Assembly: GCA_035295745.1 (NCBI GenBank)
Contig: DATGIL010000007.1
Coordinates: 1 to 64,000 of the forward strand
Source of the DNA: JAIQFL01 sp035295745
GTDB lineage: Bacteria > Acidobacteriota > Terriglobia > Bryobacterales > Bryobacteraceae
DNA length: 64,000 nucleotides
Reading direction: 5' to 3'
Shown one piece after another: positions 25,419 to 35,297 of this stretch. The notes beneath the pieces are model-generated. The model saw only the letters and a program-made list of their open reading frames with translations, was not told the DNA's origin and did no database searches. A program made the position numbers and the translations under genes. The first letter of the stretch is position 1. Every line of letters starts with the position of its first letter.

Positions 25419-26350
25419 CACAAGCAGCAAAGGTCCGGTGGCTGGTGGCCGGCATCGGCGATATTGCCACCAAACGCGTGCTACCAGCCATTCTCGAGGA
25501 GCCCCACAGTGTACTCGCGGGCCTCGTGACGCGCGATCCGGCGAAAGCCGAGCAGTATGGCGTACCGGCATGGACAGACTTCCACTCGGCCCTGGCGGGA
25601 TGCCCCGCGGACGCGGTCTACATTGCGACCCCCGTCTTCCTGCATGCGCCGCAGACCATCGCAGCGCTGCGCGCCGGGAAACACGTGCTCTGCGAAAAGC
25701 CGATGGCGCTGAATTACGACGAGGCTTTGTCGATGCAGGCCGCCGCGGAAGAGGCTGGGCGCGTCCTGGGCGTCGCCTATTACCGGAGGCGCTATCCAAA
25801 AGTGGCGCGGGCCCGCGAGTTGATGGAAGCGGGCGCCATCGGACGGCCGGTATTTGCCGAAGCGACGAATCACTGGTGGTTTTCCGCTGAGGACGGGTTT
25901 CGCGGGTGGCTGGTGGATCCGGCAAAGGCGGGCGGCGGCCCTTTACGAGACATCGCGTCCCACCGCATCGACCTGATGAACTATTTGTTTGGCACTCCGG
26001 TACGCGTGACCGGGCAGGTCTCGACCCTGGTGCAGCCGATTCGCGTGGAAGACAATGCCACGGTGCTGATCGAGTACGAAAGCGGCCTCCGCGCGATGGT
26101 GGATGTGCGGTGGCACTCCCGCGTCGCGCGCGATGAGTTTCGCATTCGGGGCACGGACGGCGAGATCGATCTGACACCATTGAACGACCCGTTATTAGTG
26201 TGTGGAAAGATCACCGAGCAGATCCCGGCGCACCGCAACCTGCATTTTCCGTGCGTGGAGGACTTCGTCAGCGCGCTACGCGAGGGCCGCGCCCCGGTTT
26301 CGAGCGGTATCACGGCACTAGCCACGGAATGGGTGATGGGCAAAGTCTGA
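25415..26350 (+). CDS. Gfo/Idh/MocA family oxidoreductase
   Basis: The 311-residue NAD(P)-dependent oxidoreductase overlaps the FAD-oxidase stop by four bases (ATGA). The Rossmann start VAGIGDIATKRVLPAI is followed by AVYIATPVFLHAPQTIAALR, the signature lysine motif CEKPMALN and GVAYYRRRYPKV. The C-terminal half is the beta-sheet substrate domain (DIASHRIDLMNYLFG). Family members oxidise or reduce sugars, inositols and related compounds. Coupling with a 2-hydroxyacid oxidase suggests linked carbohydrate catabolism, which is inference. It faces the convergent D-aminoacylase with a gap of 8 bp. Confidence 0.9.
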   Translation: MTQAAKVRWLVAGIGDIATKRVLPAILEEPHSVLAGLVTRDPAKAEQYGVPAWTDFHSALAGCPADAVYIATPVFLHAPQTIAALRAGKHVLCEKPMALNYDEALSMQAAAEEAGRVLGVAYYRRRYPKVARARELMEAGAIGRPVFAEATNHWWFSAEDGFRGWLVDPAKAGGGPLRDIASHRIDLMNYLFGTPVRVTGQVSTLVQPIRVEDNATVLIEYESGLRAMVDVRWHSRVARDEFRIRGTDGEIDLTPLNDPLLVCGKITEQIPAHRNLHFPCVEDFVSALREGRAPVSSGITALATEWVMGKV

Positions 26351-26358
26351 TCGGCGTT

Positions 26359-27933
26359 CTACTGGTGCGCCGGACCATACAACACACGCCCCGGCCGCTC
26401 GGCAGTGACCTTGTCGTCGTGCAGCACCAGCTTCCCGTTGACGATCACGTCGCGGAAGCCGACTGAATATTGGTGAGGCTTGTCGTACTGGGCGCGGTCG
26501 CCGACCTTGGCCGGATCGAACACCACGAGATCGGCTTTCATCCCGGGACGCACCAGGCCGCGATCCCAGATCTTCAGGCGCTCGGCCGGATAGCCCGACA
26601 TCCGGCGTACCGCATCTTCGAGTGTCAACACATGCTGCTCGCGAACGTACACGCCCAGTACGCGCGCGAACGTGCCATAGCTGCGGGGATGCGGCGCCGC
26701 CTTTCCAAACACCGGAATATCGCCGTCGGAAGCGATCATGGTGTAGGGCGATTGCATGATGCGCACCACGTCCGTCTCTTCGATGGCGTGATACACCGCC
26801 GAGCAGCCTCCCTTCGACTGCAGTTCCATCGCGGTTTCGGCGGCGTTCTCCATGGTCGGCTCCACGCCGCGTGCGCGAGTGACTTCGGCCAGATTCTTGC
26901 CGGCCAGGCTGGCATCGAAGGAGCAATTGACCAGCGCGACATTCTTCGGGTCGCCCGCTCCGCGATCGAACTTGAGCTTGTCCACGATCACTGCCTTGAT
27001 GCGCGCGCGTTCCGAAGGCGCCGTGAGCCGCTCCGCCGTCGCCTTCTGCCCGCCCTCCAGCGCCCATTGCGGGAACAGCGCCGCGATCCCCGTGCTCGAC
27101 GCGGTATACGGATACTGATCGATGGTGACGTCGACGCCCCGTGCTCGCGCCTCTTCCACCAGTTTCAGCGTATCCACGCTCTTGCCCCAATTGGCCTGTC
27201 CGATGATTTTGTGATGCGTGATCTGGGTCGGCAGTCCGCCTTCCTCGCCGATGCGAATGGTCTCGCGGACGCTGTCGAGCACTTGCGATGCCTCTTCGCG
27301 CATATGCGAGATATGGATGCCACCGAGGCGTCCCACCACTTTGGCGATCTCGACGACTTCTTCTGTGGGCGTGAAGTTTCCGGGCACGTAGAAAAGTCCC
27401 GTGGAGAGGCCAAACGCCCCGTCGTGCATGGCCTCCGCTGCCAGAGCCTTCATCTTCTCGATTTCCTCCGGCGTGGCATTGCGGTTGGCCAACCCGATCA
27501 CCTGCTGGCGAATGCTTCCCTGCCCTACAAAGGTGCCGATGTTTACAGAAACGGGAGTCTTCCTGACTTGTTCCAGAAATGGCGCAAGAGGAACCGGAGA
27601 GCTGCCGTCCGGCCCTTCGATGAAAGTAGTGACGCCTTCGCGAAGGTAATTTTCCGCGGTGGGCACGTCGAAGATGCCGCGGCGTCCGTGCGAGTGGATG
27701 TCGATGAATCCGGGCGCCACCACCAGGCCGCGCGCATCGAGGCGAACGGTAGCGGCAGCATCGCCTAATCGTCCGACAGCGGCGATGCTATCGCCTCGGA
27801 TGCCGACGTCGGCGAAGTACCAGGAATTGCCGGAGCCGTCCACCACTTTTGCCCCGGCGATCAGAAGGTCAAATGGCTTGGGCTGGGCAAGCAGCAGACC
27901 GCAGGAGCAAATCAGAAGGAAAACCGCGCGCAT
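26359..27933 (-). CDS. N-acyl-D-amino-acid deacylase (D-aminoacylase), secreted amidohydrolase
   Basis: The 524-residue amidohydrolase begins with a signal peptide (MRAVFLLICSCGLLLAQ). It shows DLLIAGAKVVDGSGN, the metal motif GFIDIHSHG, EGVTTFIEGPDG, and GGIHISHMREE with metal-site histidines, followed by ITHHKIIGQANWG. The C-terminal part (GTFARVLGVYVREQH, LTLEDAVRRMSGYPAERLKI, KADLVVFDP) closes the composite domain. This layout matches D-aminoacylase, which hydrolyses N-acyl-D-amino acids, but dihydroorotase-like homologues with other substrates exist. It is a single minus-strand gene. Confidence 0.9.
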   Translation of the reverse strand: MRAVFLLICSCGLLLAQPKPFDLLIAGAKVVDGSGNSWYFADVGIRGDSIAAVGRLGDAAATVRLDARGLVVAPGFIDIHSHGRRGIFDVPTAENYLREGVTTFIEGPDGSSPVPLAPFLEQVRKTPVSVNIGTFVGQGSIRQQVIGLANRNATPEEIEKMKALAAEAMHDGAFGLSTGLFYVPGNFTPTEEVVEIAKVVGRLGGIHISHMREEASQVLDSVRETIRIGEEGGLPTQITHHKIIGQANWGKSVDTLKLVEEARARGVDVTIDQYPYTASSTGIAALFPQWALEGGQKATAERLTAPSERARIKAVIVDKLKFDRGAGDPKNVALVNCSFDASLAGKNLAEVTRARGVEPTMENAAETAMELQSKGGCSAVYHAIEETDVVRIMQSPYTMIASDGDIPVFGKAAPHPRSYGTFARVLGVYVREQHVLTLEDAVRRMSGYPAERLKIWDRGLVRPGMKADLVVFDPAKVGDRAQYDKPHQYSVGFRDVIVNGKLVLHDDKVTAERPGRVLYGPAHQ

Positions 27934-27957
27934 GGCGGTTATTGTATCCCGGCAGCC

Positions 27958-28272
27958 TCAATCCAAGTCGAAATCACGGACGCGCGGTCCCGTATCCGGT
28001 TCCTCTTTGGCACGTTTGAAAAGCTCGTCGAATTTCTTCTCCAAGACTTTGCCGTGCGTCTTTTCGGCGGCCATCTGCTTCTGGAAAACCTCTTCGCGGC
28101 GAGCTCCCGCGCCTTTGAGCTTCTCCACTTCGGCGGCCAGATCTTCAATCGGGCGTGGCTTCTCCTTGACGGTATGCGCGATGATGGCGCGCGTCTCCGG
28201 ATCGATCTTCAGAGTCGCGTCGCAGCAGGGACAAACAACCTCAAACATACCTGTGCCTTTGCCTTTAGCCAT
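27958..28272 (-). CDS. Small protein with Cys-rich motif and coiled coil (104 aa)
   Basis: The product carries MFEVVCPCCDATLKID, a CPCC pair that could bind metal, but no second pair is visible to complete a zinc ribbon. A helical, charged C-terminal half follows (AAEVEKLKGAGARREEVFQK, FDELFKRAKEE). The frame also starts further in at the ATG of MFEVV. It lies between a D-aminoacylase and an OmpR-type regulator on the same strand. I assign no function. Confidence 0.65.
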   Translation of the reverse strand: MAKGKGTGMFEVVCPCCDATLKIDPETRAIIAHTVKEKPRPIEDLAAEVEKLKGAGARREEVFQKQMAAEKTHGKVLEKKFDELFKRAKEEPDTGPRVRDFDLD

Positions 28273-28292
28273 AGAACTATCCTAATCGAGAA

Positions 28293-28967
28293 CTACGGCA
28301 CAAACCGGTACCCTACGCCGTGTACTGTGAGGAAGTGACGCGGCGCGATGGGGTCGGGTTCCAGTTTCTGACGCAACTTGACCACGTGCGCATCCACCGT
28401 TCGCGTATTGGGGAAGAATTCATACCCCCACACGGAGTTGAGGATCATGTCGCGCGTCAACGGGCGGTCGGGATTGTGCAGGAAGTAGCAGAGCAGGTTG
28501 TATTCGGCAGGAGTGAGCTTCAACTCCTCGCCCTTGCGGCTCACGATGCGCCGCTCGAAATCGACTTCCGCATCCGAGAAGTGCATCACTTTGCGCGCGT
28601 CAGGGGAGGCACGGCGCAGTACCGCACGAATGCGCGCCATCAATTCGCGGGTCCCGAATGGTTTGACTACGTAGTCGTCGGCGCCTATTTCGAGTAGCAG
28701 CACTTTGTCGAGTTCGTCTGCTACAGCGCTCAAGACAATGATGGGAGTCGCCACGCGGGCGGCGCGCAACTGCTTGCAGATATCGGTGCCGTTCATGCCG
28801 GGCAACCGTAAATCCACTAGAACAAGATCGGGCTTAATGGTTACAGCGGTGTCGAAGCCCTGGCGGCCGTCGCCCGTCAAGACCGCACGAAAACCCTCCT
28901 GCTCCAACATCACCCCAATGGTGTCGCGGAGGCTCTCGTCGTCGTCGATCACCAGAATCGTTTGCAT
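28293..28967 (-). CDS. OmpR-family response regulator (KdpE-like)
   Basis: The 224-residue two-domain regulator has a receiver with the acidic pocket IDDDESL, phosphoacceptor Asp52 in LVDLRLPGMNG and the conserved lysine in DYVVKPFG. It is followed by a winged-helix output domain (LKLTPAEYNLLCYFLHNPDR, NTRTVDAHVVKLRQKLE, VHGVGYRFVP). It regulates transcription after phosphorylation. No histidine kinase is adjacent, so it is orphan here and its partner and regulon are unknown. Confidence 0.95.
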   Translation of the reverse strand: MQTILVIDDDESLRDTIGVMLEQEGFRAVLTGDGRQGFDTAVTIKPDLVLVDLRLPGMNGTDICKQLRAARVATPIIVLSAVADELDKVLLLEIGADDYVVKPFGTRELMARIRAVLRRASPDARKVMHFSDAEVDFERRIVSRKGEELKLTPAEYNLLCYFLHNPDRPLTRDMILNSVWGYEFFPNTRTVDAHVVKLRQKLEPDPIAPRHFLTVHGVGYRFVP

Positions 28968-29541
28968 CGGGATGTATTAATTGTACCGGGCTCCCCGGCA
29001 CCCTGGGGAGGCACTATCCAGGATGTTGACAGCACAATTTACCCTTGAGTATTCGGACTAAAGGTTTTCCAGCGCGAGGGTTGGCGCACGGAATTCTTCC
29101 ACTTCTATCGCTCCCGGCGTTGACTGGCCAGACAGTCCAGGCGTCAACCACGGCCACAGGTAGTCCATGGTATTCCTCAACTGACCGTCCAATACGCAGG
29201 GACGTGCCAGCCCTCGTGGCCCTCGTGATGCAGGTGAACGCTGTGGTGCCAGGTGATCCCTTCTTCTGGCCGGCACATTGCGCTCTCGTAAAATGCTTCG
29301 CGGCACTCTTGCGCCAAACAACAGCTATGCTACTATAGCTGAGAAGTAGGTTACCTTTCGATGTTTCACACCCCCGCCATCGACGTACTGGTTCGGTAAC
29401 AGAGTAGCTTCGCGGCACCACGTGCCGGTCTGCGGCTCACTCTGAAATACCGCACTTAGTCTCTGCCTTGGATCCGCGTCCCGGACCTTTGCGCCGGAAC
29501 GCTTTTTACTTCACCCGACAAAACATCCGGAGAAGCGTTGT
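28968..29541. other. 573-bp gap with two tiny open frames
   Basis: No recognisable gene. On the minus strand a 46-codon frame (29177-29317, TTG start) reads LAQECREAFYESAMCRPEEG then ITWHHSVHLHHEGHEGWHVP. It is followed by a 36-codon frame (29058-29168) with GAGG six bases before its ATG and sequence MDYLWPWLTPGLSGQS. Either could be a small protein or a gene remnant; the longer overlapping frames have shadow composition. The rest, to 29541, shows no structure I recognise beyond general AT-rich leader DNA before the MATE gene. Confidence 0.35.
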
Positions 29542-30951
29542 ATGCAGGCGGTAGCCGAAGCAATTCCCACCAGCAAGTGGAAGTTCCTGAAAGAAGCCCT
29601 CGCAGGAACTGAACAGGATTTTACTGAGGGCAGTCTGAGCCGGGGCATCGCATTGCTCGCGATCCCGACTGTGCTCGAAATGGGCATGGAGTCTACGTTC
29701 GGCATGGCGGACGCCTTTTGGGTAGCACGTCTGGGCTCCGATGCCATGGCCGTCATCGGCCTGACCGAATCACTGATCGTGCTGATCTTCAGCATCGCCA
29801 TGGGACTCAGCGTGGCAGCCACGGCCACCGTGGCCCGGCGCATCGGCGAAAAGGATCCCGAAGGCGCGGCCGTCGCCTCCGTGCAGGCTATCTTCTGTGC
29901 CGTCGGAATCTCTTTGTTCACGGGCATCGCGGGTGTGTTGTTTGCGCCTCAGTTGCTGCGCCTGATGGGAGCGTCGCCTTCGGTCATTCAAACCGGCTCG
30001 CGTTACACGGCGGTGTTGCTGGGAGGAAACCTGAGCATCTTCGGGCTCTTCCTGATCAACGGAGTTTTCCGCGGGTCGGGCGATGCCGCCACCGCGATGC
30101 GGACCCTGTGGCTCGCGAACCTGATCAACATCGTGCTCGACCCTTGCCTGATCTACGGCTACCTGGGCTTCCCCAGGCTGGGCGTGATGGGCGCCGCGGT
30201 CGCCACCACCACCGGCCGCAGCATCGGGGTCGCCTATCAGCTTTGGGTGCTATTTGGCGGACGGGGACGTGTGGCCGTGAGCCGGCGGCATCTGCGCATC
30301 GATTGGCCGGTGTTGCGGCGCCTCCTGCAATTGGCACGCACCTCCACGATTCAGTACTTCGTGGCCATGGCAAGCTGGGTAAGCCTGGCGCGCATGAACG
30401 CCACGTTCGGCAGCATCGCCACCGCGGGCTACACGCTCGCGATTCGCCTCATCATGTTCGGCATCCTGCCCTCCTGGGGCATCTGCAGCGCGGCGGCCAC
30501 CCTGGTGGGTCAGAACCTGGGAGCCAGGAAGCCCGAGCGCTCGGAGCGCGCCGTGTGGCTGGCGGGATCTTACAACATGATCTTTCTTACGGTGGTCGGG
30601 ATCACATTCTTCTTCGGAGCACCGCTGATCGTGAGCCGGTTCACCAGCCAGCCGGACGTCGCGGCGATCGCCGTGCAGTGCTTGCAATTCGTTAGCCTTG
30701 GATACCCCTTCTACGCATGGGGCATGGTCATGGAGCAGGCGTTCAACGGCGCAGGAGACACGGCCACTCCCACGTGGATCAATCTCTTCTGCTACTGGAC
30801 CCTGCAGATTCCGCTGGGATGGACGCTGGCACATTACGTGGGCATGGGACCGCGCGGCGTGTATCTCGCGATCTGTTCGGCGGAGTCGGTGTTGGCAGTG
30901 GTTTCGATACTGCTCTTCCGCAGAGGACGATGGAAGACAGTGCGGGTCTGA
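29542..30951 (+). CDS. MATE family efflux transporter
   Basis: The 469-residue inner-membrane exporter has about 12 hydrophobic segments in two similar halves. GIALLAIPTVLEMGMESTFG opens the first, and STIQYFVAMASWVSLARMNA lies in the second. MATE transporters export cationic drugs or natural products using Na+ or H+ gradients; norM-like and vmrA-like clades cannot be told apart by eye. The ATG at 29542 begins MQAVAEAIPTSKWKF. The gene converges with msrQ, and a perfect hairpin at 30961-30982 lies in the gap. Confidence 0.93.
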   Translation: MQAVAEAIPTSKWKFLKEALAGTEQDFTEGSLSRGIALLAIPTVLEMGMESTFGMADAFWVARLGSDAMAVIGLTESLIVLIFSIAMGLSVAATATVARRIGEKDPEGAAVASVQAIFCAVGISLFTGIAGVLFAPQLLRLMGASPSVIQTGSRYTAVLLGGNLSIFGLFLINGVFRGSGDAATAMRTLWLANLINIVLDPCLIYGYLGFPRLGVMGAAVATTTGRSIGVAYQLWVLFGGRGRVAVSRRHLRIDWPVLRRLLQLARTSTIQYFVAMASWVSLARMNATFGSIATAGYTLAIRLIMFGILPSWGICSAAATLVGQNLGARKPERSERAVWLAGSYNMIFLTVVGITFFFGAPLIVSRFTSQPDVAAIAVQCLQFVSLGYPFYAWGMVMEQAFNGAGDTATPTWINLFCYWTLQIPLGWTLAHYVGMGPRGVYLAICSAESVLAVVSILLFRRGRWKTVRV

Positions 30952-30960
30952 TAGGACGTG

Positions 30961-30987
30961 GGGCAGATCACCAGATCTGCCCTTTAC
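30961..30987. terminator. Hairpin terminator between convergent MATE and msrQ genes
   Basis: GGGCAGATC (30961-30969), loop ACCA, GATCTGCCC (30974-30982), then TTTA. The perfect 9-bp stem sits between convergent stops and could end both transcripts. The 3' T-run is short, so efficiency is uncertain. Confidence 0.7.
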
Positions 30988-31697
30988 GTTACTGCCGGGA
31001 CCGGGCGTCGCTGGGCCGACTTCGCGTTACGCGATACCAGCCACGCGCCGAAGCGATAGACCAATAACACAGCCACCATGGCGCCGTACATCAAAGGCAG
31101 GCGAATGTCCGACTTCACCAGCCAATAGTAGTGCACCACGCCTGCGATTCCGCTCAAGTACACGAGACGATGCAGCATTTGCCAGCGCTTGCCACCCAGA
31201 CGGCGGATCCAACCTTTGGTCGAAGTGATGGCGAGCGGCAACATCGCCAGGAGTGCGACCATTCCTGCGGTGATGAAGGGCCGCTTCACCACGTCCTTCA
31301 ACATCCCCTGCCAGATTCCCAGCGGGTCGAACAGCTTGTCGAGCAGAAGCCACGTGAGGAAGTGCATGCATCCATAGAAGAACGCAAACAGCCCGATCAT
31401 GCGCCGGAAGCGGATCAGGTCGGGCAGGTGGAGAAGTTTCCGCAGCGGCGTGACAGTGAGGCCGATCACCAGCATGCGAATCGTCCAATCGCCCGTATAG
31501 TGGGTGATGTATTCCAGCGGGTTGGCGGTGAGATTTCCCAGCGCGTCTTCGATTCCGCCGTTGAAGATGACGCGATGCCCTTGCAGCGAGAGGATCAATT
31601 GCCCACCCAGGAATCCGAGCGCGCGAGCAATCATCCAGCCCAGCGGCGCCAGGCAGAGTAGGAACACGAATACCTTGGTCCAGCGGCTGCGCAGCAT
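30984..31697 (-). CDS. msrQ: Heme-binding subunit of methionine-sulfoxide reductase MsrPQ
   Basis: The 237-residue heme membrane protein of the MsrQ/YedZ family receives electrons from the respiratory chain and hands them to periplasmic MsrP. Six hydrophobic segments are visible, with histidines in FFYGCMHFLTWLLLDK and RLVYLSGIAGVVHYYWL that suit b-type heme ligation. The downstream order msrP-msrQ on the same strand matches the two-gene operon known from proteobacteria. The stop of MsrP (31703) is 5 bp before this gene. Confidence 0.93.
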   Translation of the reverse strand: MLRSRWTKVFVFLLCLAPLGWMIARALGFLGGQLILSLQGHRVIFNGGIEDALGNLTANPLEYITHYTGDWTIRMLVIGLTVTPLRKLLHLPDLIRFRRMIGLFAFFYGCMHFLTWLLLDKLFDPLGIWQGMLKDVVKRPFITAGMVALLAMLPLAITSTKGWIRRLGGKRWQMLHRLVYLSGIAGVVHYYWLVKSDIRLPLMYGAMVAVLLVYRFGAWLVSRNAKSAQRRPVPAVT

Positions 31698-31702
31698 ATG
31701 GG

Positions 31703-32653
<951 letters not shown>

Positions 32654-32905
32654 AATATTGCCAATTCTATATCCTTCTACGTAGTGAATGTATTCCCGGA
32701 TTCCCCAGGTTTTTTCCCGTGTCGCCGGGGCGCGAACACCCGTGTGCCGTGTCGAGACTCGACGCCTCTCTCGGTGGTTCGCCAAGTTCGTTGCACAGCG
32801 CTGGACTAAGGTCCGATTGAAATTGCGGCGAAACCCCGGTGCCCGGTGCTTTTTGGCACCTTTTCCGCGCGGATTACGCCTTATATTCGAAGGGTCTAGC
32901 TTTCG
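32654..32905. other. Divergent gap upstream of msrP with a possible decayed repeat element
   Basis: This gap precedes msrP (minus) and the 137-aa gene (plus). At 32728-32766 GGCGCGAACAC, CCGTGTGCC and GTGTCGAGACTCGACGCC resemble a degraded double-hairpin repeat (compare copies B and C). Otherwise no clear promoter or gene is visible. Confidence 0.4.
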
Positions 32906-33319
32906 ATGAGCACCAAGGCGACCTTGGGATGGATGGGAGTCTGCGCGCTGGCGGGCTTGGGTGCCAGCTTCTTCTTCGACTCTTTTCTTTCGGACCCATC
33001 GACAGAGCACATTCCATCGGAGTCTTTGGTCCTCCAAACTGGCAATCAAGGTAACGACGCGATTCTTACGATTTCGGAAGCTCAGCGTATGAAGTTTTTG
33101 TCGACCGCAGTCGATAAAGCAAATCCGGAAAGCGGCGCCTGCAGAGGAGAGCGGGCCTTCTACCAGGGAATCATGCCGGGCCTCAGCGCGTTCTGGGACA
33201 TCGAATGCTCCAACGGAAGGAGCTACCAGGTGACGATAAGCCCGGGTGGGATCGGAAACACCCGTGTTCTGGATTGCGCAACGCTGGGAATGGTCAAATG
33301 CTTCGTGCCATTTCCCTGA
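32906..33319 (+). CDS. Small exported hypothetical protein (137 aa)
   Basis: The N-terminal segment TLGWMGVCALAGLGASFFF (about 6-24) is a signal or anchor sequence. The mature part has four cysteines (GACRGERAF, WDIECSNGR, RVLDCATLGMVKCFVPF) that could form disulfides in the periplasm. Repeated ERAFYQGIMPGL and SYQVTISPGG suggest a small beta domain. I do not recognise the family. The gene is followed by the argC leader region. Confidence 0.7.
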   Translation: MSTKATLGWMGVCALAGLGASFFFDSFLSDPSTEHIPSESLVLQTGNQGNDAILTISEAQRMKFLSTAVDKANPESGACRGERAFYQGIMPGLSAFWDIECSNGRSYQVTISPGGIGNTRVLDCATLGMVKCFVPFP

Positions 33320-33374
33320 GACCGGTCTCCGGAGTTGGCATGCGCGAGCCTCCTCCGGATGGTGGAACGCCCCT

Positions 33375-33466
33375 CCCACTTCTTCTCCGGTAGTGGGGGA
33401 AAGGCCGACGTTGGCCCATGACTCTCCTCCCGGTAGTGGGGTTTGGGCCCCCACCACTTCTTCTCC
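33375..33466 (+). promoter_or_regulatory. Candidate attenuator-like leader upstream of argC
   Basis: Two copies of GGTAGTGGGG (33389-33398 and 33432-33441) and two copies of CCAC...TTCTTCTCC (33375-33388 and 33449-33466) can pair in more than one way. CCCACT (33375-33380) can pair with AGTGGG (33392-33397). GTGGGG (33436-33441) can pair with CCCCAC (33449-33454). The alternatives are mutually exclusive, as in attenuators. An effector or leader peptide is not visible. Confidence 0.4.
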
Positions 33467-33510
33467 TCTGTGGTATATTTATTCATAGGAGAGAATAAAC
33501 AACCATTCAG

Positions 33511-34515
33511 ATGGTAAGGGTCGGCATAGTTGGGTACAGCGGATACAGCGGGGCCGAGCTGCTCCGCCTTCTTTCAGCACACAGCCAAACCGAGCCGGTA
33601 CTCCTCGCCCATCGCGAGGACGGGGCTGGAAGCGGGGCCACCCGCAATCGACGCGGACCCGCACGCATCCCCTGTACTCCCGAAGCCGTTTCCTCCGAAG
33701 GACTTGCGGTCGTTTTCCTGGCCACGCCTCCGGCTGTTTCCATGGAACTGGCGCCCGCCATGCTGCAGGCCGGCGCCAAAGTCGTGGACCTGAGTGGCGC
33801 CTTCCGGCTGCGCACCCCCGAGAACTACACCGCCTGGTACCGCGAGCCCCACACCGCGCCCGACCTGCTTCCACAAGCAGTCTACGGGCTGCCCGAGTTC
33901 TGCCGTGCCAACATTCCGGGAGCCTGCCTGATTGCCAATCCCGGATGCTACCCCACCGCCGCCAATCTCGCCATTTGGCCGCTGGTTGAGGCCGGGGTGA
34001 TTGACGAATCCGCAGGCATCGTCTGCGACGCCAAATCGGGCGTGAGCGGCGCCGGGCGCAAGGCCAGCCTTTCCACCAGCTTCTGCGAAGTCGACGAGAA
34101 TCTCACCGCGTACTCCATTCTGAAGCACAGGCATGTCGCCGAGGTGCTCCAGGTTTCGGGTGTCGAAGAGCGCAATTTCAGCTTCACGGCGCAACTGCTG
34201 CCCGTCGACCGGGGGATTCTCGAGACCATCTATTTCCGGGCGCGCGGAATTGCCAGTGCGGAGGAGTTGGTGAGCGTCTACGAGAAGCGCTACACAGGCG
34301 AGCCGTTTGTTCGCCTGTACAATCCGGGCCATGTCCCCGATCTGCGAGGCGTGCTGCGCACCAATTTCTGCGATATCGGCGTGAGTTTCGACGCCGCCAC
34401 GGCGCGCACAGTAGTAGTCGCCACCATCGACAACCTGGTGAAAGGCGCGGCGGGACAGGCGATTCAGAACATGAACCTGATGCTCGGCTTTCCGGAGACG
34501 GAGGGGCTGCTGTGA
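33511..34515 (+). CDS. argC: N-acetyl-gamma-glutamyl-phosphate reductase
   Basis: The 334-residue enzyme makes N-acetylglutamate semialdehyde in arginine synthesis, using NADPH. The N-terminal VGIVGYSGYSGAELLRLL is the nucleotide-binding strand. The catalytic Cys146 lies in IANPGCYPTAANL, and VSGAGRKAS is the phosphate site; the C-terminal FCDIGVSFD and NLVKGAAGQAIQNMN complete the family. It starts ATGGTAAGG at 33511 behind a leader with repeated hairpins. Its TGA overlaps the GTG of argB, so the pathway genes are translationally coupled. Confidence 0.97.
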   Translation: MVRVGIVGYSGYSGAELLRLLSAHSQTEPVLLAHREDGAGSGATRNRRGPARIPCTPEAVSSEGLAVVFLATPPAVSMELAPAMLQAGAKVVDLSGAFRLRTPENYTAWYREPHTAPDLLPQAVYGLPEFCRANIPGACLIANPGCYPTAANLAIWPLVEAGVIDESAGIVCDAKSGVSGAGRKASLSTSFCEVDENLTAYSILKHRHVAEVLQVSGVEERNFSFTAQLLPVDRGILETIYFRARGIASAEELVSVYEKRYTGEPFVRLYNPGHVPDLRGVLRTNFCDIGVSFDAATARTVVVATIDNLVKGAAGQAIQNMNLMLGFPETEGLL

Positions 34516-35297
34516 AGGTTCTGGTGAAGCTCGGGGGGACACTGCTGGATGCGCCGTCGTCGCGCGACGCGCTCGCCGGCCAGATCGCGGAGGCCGTGGC
34601 GAACGGGATCGAGATCGTGGTAGTGCACGGCGGCGGCAAACAGATGACGCGATTTTTGACTGAGCGCGGCGTGGAGAGCCGCTTCGTCGGCGGGCTTCGC
34701 GTGACTACGCCAGAAGTGGTGGACGCCGTCCTGAAGGTCTTCGCCGGAAGCGTGAATCACGAACTGGTGGCCAGTTTGAATCGGGCTGGGGCGCGCGCCG
34801 TGGGCTTGAGCGGTATCGATTCGTTTCTGGTGGAGGCCGAGCAGATGGATCCCGCGCTGGGAGCGGTGGGCCGGGTGACGAAATCGAATCCCGAGCTGCT
34901 GCGGCTGCTCACGGCGCACGGGTTTCTGCCGGTGGTGGCCTGCGTGGCGAGCGATCGTGCGGGGCAGATTTACAACGTGAATGCAGACCAGATGGCGGTG
35001 GCCTGTGCCGCGGCCTACGGGGCAGAGCATTTGGTCTTCCTCACGGACGTGGAGGGCGTGATGGACGGCGCCCGCCAGGTGCGCTCCGTCTTGACGGCTC
35101 GGGAGAGCGCGGGGATGATTGCCGATGGGGTGGCCACCGGCGGGATGCAGGCGAAATTGAATGCCGCCCTGGCGGCTTTGGACGGCGGAGTTGGGCGCGT
35201 GCGGATCGCGCCGGGTGCGGCGCCGGACGCCCTCCAGCGGGTCCTCGCTGGCGAGAGTATCGGGACGGAAATCACACCAAGCGAGGTGACAGCATGA
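34512..35297 (+). CDS. argB: Acetylglutamate kinase
   Basis: The 261-residue amino-acid kinase phosphorylates N-acetylglutamate in arginine synthesis. VKLGGTLLD and VVVHGGGKQM bind ATP and substrate; YNVNADQMAVACAAA and TDVEGVMD are conserved. The N-terminal arm of arginine-sensitive kinases is not obvious, so it may be the feedback-insensitive type. It starts with GTG at 34512 inside the argC stop and overlaps the next gene by four bases. Confidence 0.96.
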   Translation: MKVLVKLGGTLLDAPSSRDALAGQIAEAVANGIEIVVVHGGGKQMTRFLTERGVESRFVGGLRVTTPEVVDAVLKVFAGSVNHELVASLNRAGARAVGLSGIDSFLVEAEQMDPALGAVGRVTKSNPELLRLLTAHGFLPVVACVASDRAGQIYNVNADQMAVACAAAYGAEHLVFLTDVEGVMDGARQVRSVLTARESAGMIADGVATGGMQAKLNAALAALDGGVGRVRIAPGAAPDALQRVLAGESIGTEITPSEVTA

